Both the position numbers and the translations under genes were made by a program. Positions 42,837-52,571 of a stretch of 64,000 nucleotides of DNA are shown here, in pieces (position 1 is the stretch's first letter; each line of letters begins with the position of its first letter). Source of the stretch: Eutreptiella sp. 'Long Island Sound 2002' (Eukaryota; Euglenozoa; Euglenophyceae; Eutreptiales; Eutreptiaceae); NCBI GenBank assembly GCA_964036045.1, contig OZ038378.1, forward strand, positions 56,898,498 through 56,962,497. The letters run 5' to 3'. The notes below the pieces were generated by a model that made no database searches, had not been told where the DNA came from, and saw nothing but the letters and a program-made list of their open reading frames with translations.

Positions 42837-44935
42837 TTGGTCCCTCGCCACTCCTGGGGGAGGTTCCTGTGTGCTACTCCCCGCCACTCCTGGCTGGGTT
42901 TCGCTGCCGGTGGTGGTGGGCGGTCCCCGCCACTCCTGACTGGGGTCCGCTGGCGGCGTTGGTGTGTGGTGCGTGGTGTGTGGCGGTGGTGTGTTGGTGG
43001 GGTTGTGGCTGGTGTGTGTTGTGGTTGGTCCCTCGCCACTCCTGGCGGAGGTTCGTGTGTGCTACTCCCCGCCACTCCTGGCTGGGTTTCGCTGCCGGTG
43101 GTGGTGGGCGGTCCCCGCCACTCCTGGCTGGGGTCCGTTGGCGGCGTTGCTGTGGTGTGTGGTGTGTGGCGGTGGTGTGTTGGTGGGGTTGTGGCTGGTG
43201 TGTGGTGTGGTTGGTCCCTCGCCACTCCTGGCGGAGGTTCCTGTGTGCTACTCCCCGCCACTCCTGGCTGGGTTTCGCTGCCGGTGGTGGTGGGCGGTCC
43301 CCGCCACTCCTGGTTGGGGTCCGCTGGCGGCGGTGGTGTGTGGTGTGTGGTGTGTGGCGGTGGTGTGTTGGTGGGGTCGTGGCTGGTGTGTGGTGTGGTT
43401 GGTCCCTCGCCACTCCTGGCGGAGGTTCCTGTGTGCCTCCCCCCGCCTCTCCTGGCTGGGTTTCGCTGCCGCTGGTGGTGGGCGGTCCCCGCCACTCCTG
43501 GCTGGGGTCCGCTGGCGGCGGTGGTGTGTGGTGTGTGGTTTGTGGTGTGTGGCGGTGGTGTGTTGTTGGGGTTGTGGTTGGTGTGTGGTGTCGTTGGTCC
43601 CTCGCCACTCCTGGCGGAGGTTCCTGTGTGCTACTCCCCGCCACTCCTGGCTGGGTTTCGTTGCCGGTGGTGGTGGGCGGTCCCCGCCACTCCTGGCTAG
43701 GGTCCGCTGGCGGCGGTGGTGTGTGGTGTGTGGTGTGTGGTGTGTGGTGTGTGGCGGTGGTGTGTTGGTGGGGTCGTGGCTGGTGTGTGGTGTGGTTGGT
43801 CCCTCGCCACTCCTGGCGGAGGTTCCTGTGTGCTACTCCCCGCCACTCCTGGCTGGGTTTCGCTGCCGGTGGTGGTGGGCGGTCCCCGCCACTCCTGGCT
43901 GGGGTCCGCTCGCGGCGGTGGTGTGTGGTGTGTGGCGGTGGTGTGTTGGTGGGGTCGTGGCTGGTGTGTGGTGTGGTTGGTCCCTCGCCACTCCTGGCGG
44001 AGGTTCCTGTGTGCCTCTCCCCGCCTCTCCTGGCTGGGTTTCGCTGCCGCTGGTGGTGGGCGGTCCCCGCCACTCCTGGCTGGGGTCCGCTGGCGGCGGT
44101 GGTGTGTGGTGTGTGGTGTGTGGTGTGTGGCGGTGGTGTGTTGGTGGGGTTGTGGTTGGTGTGTGGTGTGGTTGGTCCCTCGCCACTCCTGGCGGAGGTT
44201 CCTGTGTGCTACTCCCCGCCACTCTTGGCTGGGTTTCGCTGCCGCTGGTGGTGGGCGGTCCCCGCCACTCCTGGCTGGGGTCCGCTGGCGGCGGTGGTGT
44301 GTGGTGTGTGGTGTGTGGTGTGTGGTGTGTGGTGTGTGGTGTGTGGCGGTGGTGTGTTGTTGGGGTTGTGGTTGGTGTGTGGTGTGGTTGGTCCCTCGCC
44401 ACTCCTGGCGGAGGTTCCTGTGTGCTACTCCCCGCCACTCCTTGCTGGGTTTCGCTGCCGGTGGTGGTGGGTGGTCCCCGCCACTCCTGGCTGGGGTCCG
44501 CTGGCGGCGGTGGTGTGTGGTGTGTGGTGTGTGGTGTGTGGTGTGTGGCGGTGGTGTGTTGGTGGGGTCGTGGCTGGTGTGTGGTGTGGTTGGCCACTGG
44601 GCACTTTTGGCGGAGGTCCCTGTGTGCTACTCCCCGCCACTCCTGGCTGGGTTTCGCTGCCGCTGGTGGTGGGCGGTCCCCGCCACTCCTGGCTGGGGTC
44701 CGTTGGCGGCGGTGGTGTGTGGTGTGTGGTGTGTGGTGTGTGGTGTGTTGGTGGGGTCCCTCGCCACTCCTGGCGGAGGTTCCTGTGTGCTACTCCCCGC
44801 CACTCCTGGCTGGGCTTCGCTGCCGCTGGTGGTGGGCGCCCCCCGCCACTCCTGGCTGGGGTCCGCTGGCGGCGGTGGTGTGTGGTGTGTGGTGTGTGGC
44901 GGTGGTGTGTTGGTGGGGTTGTGGCTGGGCGCGCA
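42837..44935. repeat. About 190 bp VNTR (11 units)
   Basis: Units start with TTGGTCCCTCGCCACTCC at about 42837, 43026, 43211, 43401, 43595, 43797, 43978, 44173 and 44389, then degenerate copies near 44588 and 44756. Spacing is 168-216 bp and varies with the number of internal GTGTGGT repeats. Each unit holds three CGCCACTCCTGGC-type sub-blocks. Translation of this array yields the spurious 1578-codon frame on the plus strand. Confidence 0.9.
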
Positions 44936-46745
44936 CTCATCCATCCGGACGGCGGCTGGTGTGTGTGTGTGTTTGTGTGCGTGCTTTGCTTGGCCGGGTC
45001 GGGCGGGCCGGCCTCCCGGGCGCGTTCTGGTGCGCATCACCTTTTCCTTTGGCCGCTTTGTCTTCCTGCTTTGCTTGGCCCCCTCCGGGCTGGGGTTGCC
45101 CCCCTCCCTTTCGCTGCTGTTGCCGTTCCTCGTTGGTTGTTTTTCTCGGCCTCCCGCTGCCTGGCTCTCCTCCGGCTTGGCCGTTGGCTGCTCTTTGGTG
45201 GTTGCTCCCCCGCCCCCCTCCCCTTTGTGTCTCGCGGTTTTAGTCGCTCCTGTTTGGTGCCTTGGTGTTTTTTTTTCTCCTTCTTCTTCTTCCTCTGTGC
45301 GCCCCCGTTGTCTCCGGCTTTCTCTGGTTTCCGGCCCCGGGTGCCCTGGGCCTCGGTGCTTGCGTTGTTTGCTTTGTTGGCCTTCCGCTTCTCGGCTCTC
45401 CGTGCGCCTGTCCCCCTTTCGTGCTTTCCGCCTGGCTGTTGGCTGCTCCCGCGTGGTTGCTGCCCCCCCCCCCCCCCTTTGTGTCTCGCGGTTTTCGTTC
45501 CTGCCGCTCGCTGCTGTGTGCCGTGTTGTGCTGTGCGTCCCTGGGTGCGGTGCTGCGCCGCGCTGCTGCGCGTTGTGTCCCCCGGTGTTGTGCTGTCGTG
45601 TGCTGTGTTGCGCTCGTTTGGTGCCGCTGCTTGTTGCGCCGTGCCCTCTGGCGCTGCCCGTCGCCCTGGGGCCCTGTGCTCTGCGGCGCTGTGTTTTGCG
45701 GTGTTCCCCCGCGCTGTGTGCTCCGTGCTGTGTGTGTTTTGTCGTGGCGCGGTGGTGCATGCTGTTGTTCGCCGCTCTGCCTTGTGCTGTGTGTGTCTCT
45801 GGGTGCTGTGCTGTGCGTTTCCTGTGCTTCCCGTTCTGTGCGGTGCTGTGCTTCGCTGTGCTGGTGCGCTCGCGTTGTGCTGTTCGTGTGGTGCGTGCTG
45901 TTGCTGGCGCCTGGTTCTGTGGTGCGCTGCTGTGTGTTGTGCTGTTTCCTGTGGTGTGCCGTGGTGCGGTGCTGGGTCTGGTGGCCCGTGGTTGTCTGCT
46001 GGTGGTGTGTTTCGGTGTCGGTGTCCCTGTCTGGCCGCGTGGTCTGCTTCCCTGCGGTTGGTGTGGTTTGCTGTGGTGCCCTGCTTTCCTGTGCCGTGTT
46101 CTGTGGTGCTGTGTTGTCGCGTGGTGCTGTGCTGTTGTGCTCTGCTGTCGTGTTGCGGTGCTGTTGTGGCTTGCTTTGCCCTCCTGTGGGCTGTCGTGCT
46201 GTGCTGTGTTGTGCTGTTGGTTGGCTGTGCTGTTTTTGGCCCGGTGGTGGTGTCTGCGTGCTGTGGTGCTCTTTTCCTCCCGCTGTGCGTTCCCTGTCTT
46301 CTCCGCTCTGTGCGCTGCGGTGCCTTGTTGTGCTGGCTGTGGTGCCCTGCTTCCCTGTGTCGTGTGCTGTGGCGCTGTGCTGTCGTGTGGTGCTGTGCTG
46401 TCGTGCTCTGCTGTCGTTTTGCGGTGCTGTTTGTGTTTGCTTTGCCCTCCTGCGGCCTGTCGTGCGGCGCCAGTGTGGTCTGCGCTGTTGTTGGTGCCTG
46501 GTGCTGTGGCGTGTCTCCCTGTGCGTTGTGGTGTCTCCCTGGGCGTTCTGCGGTGTGGTGGTGCTGCTCTGGTGTGTCGTGGTGTCCAGCTGTGCTGTGC
46601 GTTGTCCTGTGGTGTCCTGCGCCCTGTGCCGTGTCCTGCGGTGCCGTGCTGCCCTGCGGTGCTGTGCTGGTTGGCTGTGCTGTGCGGTTGTCTGCGCTGC
46701 TGGTGTTTGTTTTGCCTTTTGTCTTCTTTTCCTTTGCTAAAAACC

Positions 46746-47222
46746 CCTGCCGTTTGTCAGTGCCTTTGAAAACTTTCTGAAAACCAAAAATTGAAAATGT
46801 TTCTCTTTAGAAAATCAAACTCTACGCAACTCACGCACGCAGGCAAGCAGCAATACCAAGGTGAATTTTCTGACTTACGTGTTGCCACGCGACCGCGAAG
46901 ATGGTTGTCTTGCTTGCTAGGGGTTGACCGCTTTTCCCCCAGGGCCGGTCGCCTAAGCTGATGAAAAGGGGTGAGGGGGGGCAGGAGGGAGGGGAGGTAG
47001 GTGCATGGAGAAGAAAAGAAAAGGAAGGGAAGCAGGGCGAAGGGACGCGGCGGCTTAGAAAAACTTTTCGAGTTTTACGTGCTGCTCGCGACGCGTTTTT
47101 CTTTGCGCCTACGGCTAGTTAGGCGACGCGAGGGACGGCATTAGGGTCCTACGAGCGTTTCGGTTGTTACGGCGCTAACTATTCACCTATTTCACGTCGA
47201 AAAATTTCTCGTCGCGTTTTTA
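46746..47222. other. AT-richer spacer before LINE-A 3' copy
   Basis: Composition drops abruptly from the GC-rich tract. I see no gene or tandem repeat. It may be host DNA or the 5' end of the GC-rich insert. Confidence 0.35.
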
Positions 47223-47704
47223 CGCGAAAAGAAACTAAGCTCCGCAAGCGACTGGGGGGTTTCTGCCCCGCTTTGGTCTCTGGGTGACGAGTTGCTCCCT
47301 CCCTTTTTTTCTTTTTTTCTCTATTTCTTTCTCGTTTTTGACTGTCCTCCTCATCTTCAGCACCTGCGATCTGCACCCCCCCCCCCTAGTCCCTTGATAC
47401 CATTTGACAGATCGACGAGATGGGACCACGTTCGTGTCATCGAATTATTGATGCTCTCTTTCAGCTCCGTTTCGTACACCATTCAGGACTTTGAAAAACG
47501 GAATCCTATATAGCGTGGTGATCCATGATGATTTTTGAAGTGTGAGGATGTCATCTTGATTCTCAGAATCTTACCCCAGACGTCTACCGGAGATCTACTG
47601 TGGACTCTCCCCAGATGTATGGAGAAGTCAGTGGATTCCACTTAACTGGAGGTCTTTTATGGTACCCCAGGAGATCTTTGGCCGGAGTTGCTTGTTTGTT
47701 TCTG

Positions 47705-47753
<49 letters not shown>
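47223..47753 (+). repeat. LINE-A 3' UTR copy with (TA)22
   Basis: Matches 41125-41621 with about six substitutions and one insertion of 10-11 bp near 47488, and ends in about 22 TA units (47710-47753) directly against the PLE. It is most simply a 5'-truncated LINE-A insertion. I see no clear flanking duplication. Confidence 0.65.
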
Positions 47754-47756
<3 letters not shown>

Positions 47757-47872
47757 CATTTTATTTTCGATTCGTCTCGCGCCATAACACCAACCACAGG
47801 GCCAATGGCGAAGCCACAGCCCACAGTAACCAGGCCTTTGGTGCATTTTGGAGCAGGGTCACACCCCCAGAG

Positions 47873-49591
47873 TTACTGTACATATGGCTGCTGTCCTTCG
47901 ATGAACTTCGGCTCGCCATGAACGCTCACTTGCCCGTGGTTAGGCCGCTTTTGTGTTATGCTCGCCGGGGGGCAACCCCCATGCACAAAAAAACAGGCAA
48001 GTTGGGCACTGAGGGGACCCCCCATGGGGAGGCCACCCACCTGTTGAACAATCCATGAGCCAGCGCGGGCAAACGAGTTTTGGAAGATTTCGTAGGATAT
48101 GAAATCCAGGACCAGAGTAATGCTTACGTTCTTGAACCATGCAGAAGCTCCAGTACCAAAGCGATCGTCAGAGCGCTGTAGCTTCGCGATAGCAAAATGA
48201 GTGTAGGGGCGGCGTGCAGCACGCCTGGATCGGAGATAGTTTAGTGTGTATGAAATCGCAGGGATCACAGAAGGAGTGGGGATCTGGTGGTACATGTCAG
48301 CAAAATCGAGTTCCAAGCCTTGCCATGCCACGGGGTCAGCGTTAGCAGCGGAGCATGCTTCTTGGAATAGTTGCCTGCAGCTGTTCATCTCCCATATTTC
48401 CAGGCAACTGGGGTCACCAGAGACTGCGGCACAAATGACAGAAAGGCATCGGCTGGCAAGCTTTCCATAGTGGGAGGTAGGATGGCGAAAATGGGACACA
48501 AGAATTCTACTCTTCAGTAAGCCCAAGCGTTCTTTTGACTTATCGTTCATCAGCAGGGATATGGACGGCGCCAAAATTTTGTAGGAGGGGGAGCGAGGGA
48601 AGAAGGGCTTCCATTTTTTATGTAGGTCGCAGGACCTAGACCGTTCCTCAATGATGCTGAAAAGTTCGTTATCAGCCTGTGGTATGGTGTCACAGGCGGA
48701 GACGATTTTCAGGTGTGGGGCAAACAGCACATGTGTCATGAATAGCCAAGCCCACAGCTGGCAACAAATCACCCAAGTCGATCCAGGGTTTTTATCAATT
48801 TTTGCGAAGACAAAATCGGAATGATGTTCCTTCAGTCGGCGGATGTTCTTGGCGTCCACCCTGGGGTCTGAGGATCGGAGGAGAGAGGAACAGTGCATGG
48901 CGGCCTTGGAGGCGATGCATGCAGCGGTTTCGTCGCGGGGGGAAGGATCTGCAGATAAGGCGCTTCGCAGGGCACGTTTCTTGGAGGCATAAACCACCTG
49001 CTCAACCTCTGTTCGGGTGGGGAGTGTGGAATTTTTCATGGACTGAGAGACAATGGCAGCAGCCTCAGGACCTAGAAGGTCGGGAACAAGGGGGTCGTGT
49101 CCACGGAGGACAATGTGTCCTATGGGGTCCGGGGCACATAGGTGGGAGGATTTGCATTGACAGCCCATGTGTAGAGACTGCATCAACGAACCTGGGGTGA
49201 AGTTGAACGCCTTCGTACACAGTAGTTCAGCAACGGTCGGGGACCTTTTATAGGTGACCTGCACTCTGTGGGCATAAAACTGACGCAGCGGCTGAAAACT
49301 GTTGGAGTTTTCAAGAGCTGCAGCAACAGTAGAATGTAGAGATGCCTGAAAATTTGGATCGGAGAGGGGGGACCTCACCATGACGAATTGCTTTAACCTG
49401 ATGCCGGTTTCACGCTTGACTTTCGAGGCAGTTCGGGCAAAGAGGAGGCGCCAGAGAGACGACTCAGTTTTCTGTTGGGACACATGCAGGAGGGGGATCT
49501 GCTGTGGTAGGCTTAGTGGGGAGCGGGGGGAAGAGAAAACATCACAGACCATGCCTCGAATGGCAGACTGGGTGGCCATTCCTGGGTACAT
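47873..49591 (-). pseudogene. PLE reverse transcriptase, 3'-truncated
   Basis: Numbered from Met 49591: a CxC-type cysteine motif GCQCKSSHLC (143-152), the PLE/telomerase-like FAKIDKNPGSTWV (262-274), motif A LELDFADMYHQIP (426-438) and motif B VGGLPMGGPLSAQLA (518-532). The frame ends 40 residues later without the YxDD-containing motif C or the thumb, so it cannot make an active enzyme. The frame is the same as that of the GIY-YIG ORF, separated by one TGA at 49613-49615. After the stop, about 120 bp lead to the (TA)n tract. A telomerase gene is excluded by the GIY-YIG partner. Confidence 0.8.
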
Positions 49592-49612
49592 TTTTGACTG
49601 GCCGAGGCGTTT

Positions 49613-50731
49613 TCATTGCTTAATCCTATTGGTGGGTAGTCGATTGTTGAGTGGGCGTTTGGTGTGTTTGATGTAAACGTTTTCGATTCGAAAAAGGTCT
49701 TTGGCGTAGCATTCTTCAATGGGGGTCATGACCGGTGATTCAACATCAAGGCGACTCATGAAGCTGTACATTTTACAGACCTTGCTACCTGGTTTTGAGG
49801 ACAGAGCACGTAGAATTTTCAGTGCGTGGTCTCTCCAGCGTTCAATCGGCTTACGTCCCAGTGACTTAAGAAAACGCGGGAAACGTTTTTTCTGTGTGCG
49901 CACCGCTGTCTGGCCAGCGGCACCAATGTAAATGTCTGAGCAGTAGGGCGACCATATGGCATATATTCCTATAGTGGGGAGGAGGAGTGGGATGTTCGGA
50001 GAATTACCAGAGGGGGTGAGGGGAAGAAATTGGCGCACATGGGGTAAGGGGCATAGCGGTAACAAGGCGTTCACTCGTTGTGAGGACAATCCAATTTCGT
50101 CCCACGGCACAGGGCGGGTGTTGTACATGACGGACCTGGATTTCGTTTCAGAATTCCACACGGACCACCATTCAGATTTTAGGAAACGTCCGGAAGTGCT
50201 GAGAAAAAGGCCTTTGGGGGGAAGGGAGAGCTTCTCACGCCCAGAAAGTTGGAGGAAATGGCCCAATGTGCGCACAACATCATGGTAATGGATGGGGTCG
50301 GCCGTCTGTGCCTGGGTGTTTTGGAGAAAGAAGCATAGCACGGGGCGACGGTCACGCATTGTAACGCCATGGTGTTCCCATGTCCGGGGACGGGCATTCG
50401 ATTTATGTCCTACGAAGTAGCCGAAGGAGAGGTTCATTCGCAAAAAATCGGTAACACAGGATGTGTATTCATCCAAGGAGGCATCAATGAGCAGGATGTA
50501 TCGGCTGGGGGTGGGGTTGTGTAAGGTGTGAAAAACGTCGTGTAGGATGTTCATGGGGACGGTAAAGGGGTCAACCCATAACAGCGATGCAGGGGAAGCG
50601 AAGATGTTCTTGGCGTGCTTCGTAGTCCACACCGGGGCGGGGGGTCCGAGGAGGAATAGCCTAAAAAGGGGGAGAGGATGGAGCACGTAGCCGTGGCCTG
50701 CTGAACATGGAAGGCGCGTGCCACATAACAT
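49613..50731 (-). pseudogene. PLE GIY-YIG endonuclease domain
   Basis: This nicks DNA to prime PLE integration. Numbered from Met 50731: GIY at 255-257 (IGIYAIW), YIG at 268-270 (IYIGAAGQ), basic residues through RFPRFLKSLGRKPIERW, then RIENVYIKHTKRPLNNRLP (348-366) with the catalytic Glu 350 and the family Asn. About 230 residues of unrecognised sequence precede it and join the frame 50551-51168 by a frameshift near 50650. The ORF stops at TGA 49613 and the RT continues in the same frame 22 bases later, so the two were probably one polyprotein. Confidence 0.85.
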
Positions 50732-51168
50732 GCAAGGTCCAGTGGGGGGCCGGAGCGTGGAAACGGGGATTGGGAGTAACCTGCGGAGAGGGTTTTGTAC
50801 TCTTGATAAAAGGAAGAAACATTATGCAGGGAGACTTCGGACCAATCATTCAATTGATGGTGCGCCAACCATAGGCTAAACGCCCTTAGTAGGGATGTGT
50901 TGGCAGACTCCATAGTCTGGAATTGAAGGAAATGTTCAATATGAGGGGAAGGGGGCACCCGGTGGTTCACAGGGAAACAACTTTTTGAAATCAGCACAGT
51001 GGCGTGTGACCAATGGCAAGGAGGGAGGTGTAATTCGGGTTTGGAAATGGATTGCTGCAATGAGAAGAGTTCTCGGTGGTGGCGTGAGATTGAGGTAGTG
51101 ATAGAGGAAATCCGTTGGAGAGAAGAAGCAGTGTTGGTTCTTAGCACACGAGCAACGCGGCGCATCAT
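50551..51168 (-). pseudogene. PLE main ORF, N-terminal part
   Basis: The ATG pair at 51166-51168 overlaps the ORF1 stop (AAATGATG), a layout suited to stop-restart translation. The product has a basic start, then LLRAFSLWLAHHQLNDWSEV and LDLACYVARAFHVQQA before the frame moves near 50650 to the GIY-YIG ORF. I recognise no domain. Confidence 0.5.
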
Positions 51169-52571
51169 TTCTTCTTGGTAGTGACGGGTGCTTTTCGAGT
51201 TATCGTTTTTCGGGGCCCTTTCGCCTTTGTAGTGTGTTTGAGTGCTATTGATCCAATTCTGCTTCGTTGACGAGATTGTGTTGCGATGGAAGATGTGGTG
51301 GGTGGTTTTGAGCCAAAGGCGTTTGTTTGTGGCGGAGACGGTGTGGGGGTCTTAGCGGGGAAAGAGAAAGAAACTCGCCTATCACCGGCGATGGCAGCAA
51401 CAATGTCATTCTTTAGTGAGGAAAAATGGGAAGGGAGAGTGGACACATGAGAATCAAATTTCTTACTACGCGTGGTAATGCTCTTTTGCGTCTCTTGCAC
51501 CTTGGTTTCAATGGTGTTGATGCGCTTGGAGTGGTCTTCCAATTTGAGTGTAATAGAGGAATCGGCCTTCTCAGAGAGCTCATGAACGTAGGCGGCGGAT
51601 TCATCCTCAGACATAGAACAAGAGGTGTCATCATTGGGGTCATCGGAGGCATTTGAGGCATCACCATCGTCAGATTTCTTCCCCGCTGTCGTTTTTCCTT
51701 TGGCTTTTTGTGTAGCCTTGAGTTTCTCGGTAGCCTTACCTATTTTGCGGGTCTTCGTCTCCTTAGTCGATGCGTTAGACGAAGAAGACGACGAGTCTGA
51801 GTCATCACTTAGCTTCCTAGAGGCCCAAGAGGCAAACGAAAGCGCGTTGCGTGAGTCCGGCTCGAGTCCCAAGCAAACTTGCTCCACATCCTCCGTGGAA
51901 CGAATGAAAGCAAAGCAAGGGCCATTTTCGTTCTTAGTGAAAGAGTTGTCGTTGATCCACCATGCAAAGGAATTACCGTGAGATGGCTTGTCAAACACAT
52001 ATACGCAAGTAAGGTAGACAAAGATAGAATTAGGCTTCGTGGATGGGACAATGCCAAGGACATGTTTGGAAGCATCATTTCCATAAGCAAGAAGCGTTGA
52101 ATGTGGGGTGAGCGGGTTTCACCGCTAGTAACAACACCGCATTTTTTGTGCACCGGTTTAGACCAAAGCTTGGTAGGTTTGCCTTTCTTGGACAACTCAA
52201 ATAAGCGTTCATGCACCGCAACGTCCGTTGCTTCCTTTTCAAACACATTGTCGGCCAAACGAGAGAGTTCTTTCATTTTGTGAAATATGGAGGGATCAAA
52301 CGGAGCGTCACACTTGAAAGACGAATCAACATGGGGAATGCCACACTTGAAGCATACTTTAGCACGCGAAGAGGTGTTTCTTTCTTGGGGGTGGACGTGA
52401 ATTATTGAATTGCGAGCGGCGTGCATCATAAGAGCGCTCATAGGAAGAATTGCTTGAACGATAGGAATAATCATCACGTTGTTGATAATCACGACGTTGT
52501 CCATAGCGAGGAGTGTTCCAAGAGCGTTCATCAAAACGACGAGAGCCATTGTAGTTACAGTAGGAACTCAT
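51165..52571 (-). pseudogene. PLE gag-like ORF1 with zinc knuckle and coiled coil
   Basis: Probably a nucleic-acid-binding protein of the element. The start at 52571 gives an Arg/Tyr/Ser-rich low-complexity head (RRDYQQRDDYSYRSS). A frameshift near 52365 leads to a zinc knuckle VCFKCGIPHVDSSFKC (C-x2-C-x3-H-x6-C, a variant of CCHC). Another near 52000 leads to an acidic Ser/Asp tract, a predicted coiled coil (LEDHSKRINTIETKVQETQK) and a very basic tail ending KKK. The stop at 51165-51167 overlaps the next ORF start. The ORF is adjacent to and on the same strand as the GIY-YIG/RT ORF, which is why I assign it to the PLE. It could belong to another element. Confidence 0.5.

Larger units (their letters stand above)
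41622..46745 (-). mobile_element. GC-rich element sharing the LINE-C 3' end
   Basis: The minus-strand 3' end matches LINE-C from the (ACCT)n tail for about 1.2 kb. Upstream of that it contains only a VNTR and low-complexity GC-rich DNA with TGCTGTG words, and no RT or other domain in any frame. It may be a 5'-truncated LINE-C with an expanded VNTR in its 3' UTR, or a non-autonomous partner using the LINE-C machinery. The right boundary is set where the GC-rich tract ends and could lie as far as 47222. Confidence 0.55.
47754..52571 (-). mobile_element. Penelope-like element with N-terminal GIY-YIG (Naiad/Chlamys type)
   Basis: Order on the minus strand is gag-like ORF, an unknown N-terminal region, GIY-YIG endonuclease, then RT. 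Classical Penelope elements place GIY-YIG after the RT. The reverse order seen here is the hallmark of the Naiad/Chlamys clade described from green algae, protists and invertebrates. The RT lacks its last motifs, so the 3' end is missing. Boundaries are the (TA)n tract and the first ORF1 Met and are approximate. Frameshifts and stops make this copy inactive. Confidence 0.75.

Noticed and set aside
42044-46780. 1578-codon open frame on the plus strand
   Set aside because: It runs through the VNTR and low-complexity GC-rich DNA. The product is Cys/Val/Gly repeats mirroring the tandem array, and two other frames are equally open.
47873-49591. Telomerase reverse transcriptase
   Set aside because: PLE RTs resemble telomerase, but the linked GIY-YIG domain and lack of telomerase-specific N-terminal regions point to a PLE.
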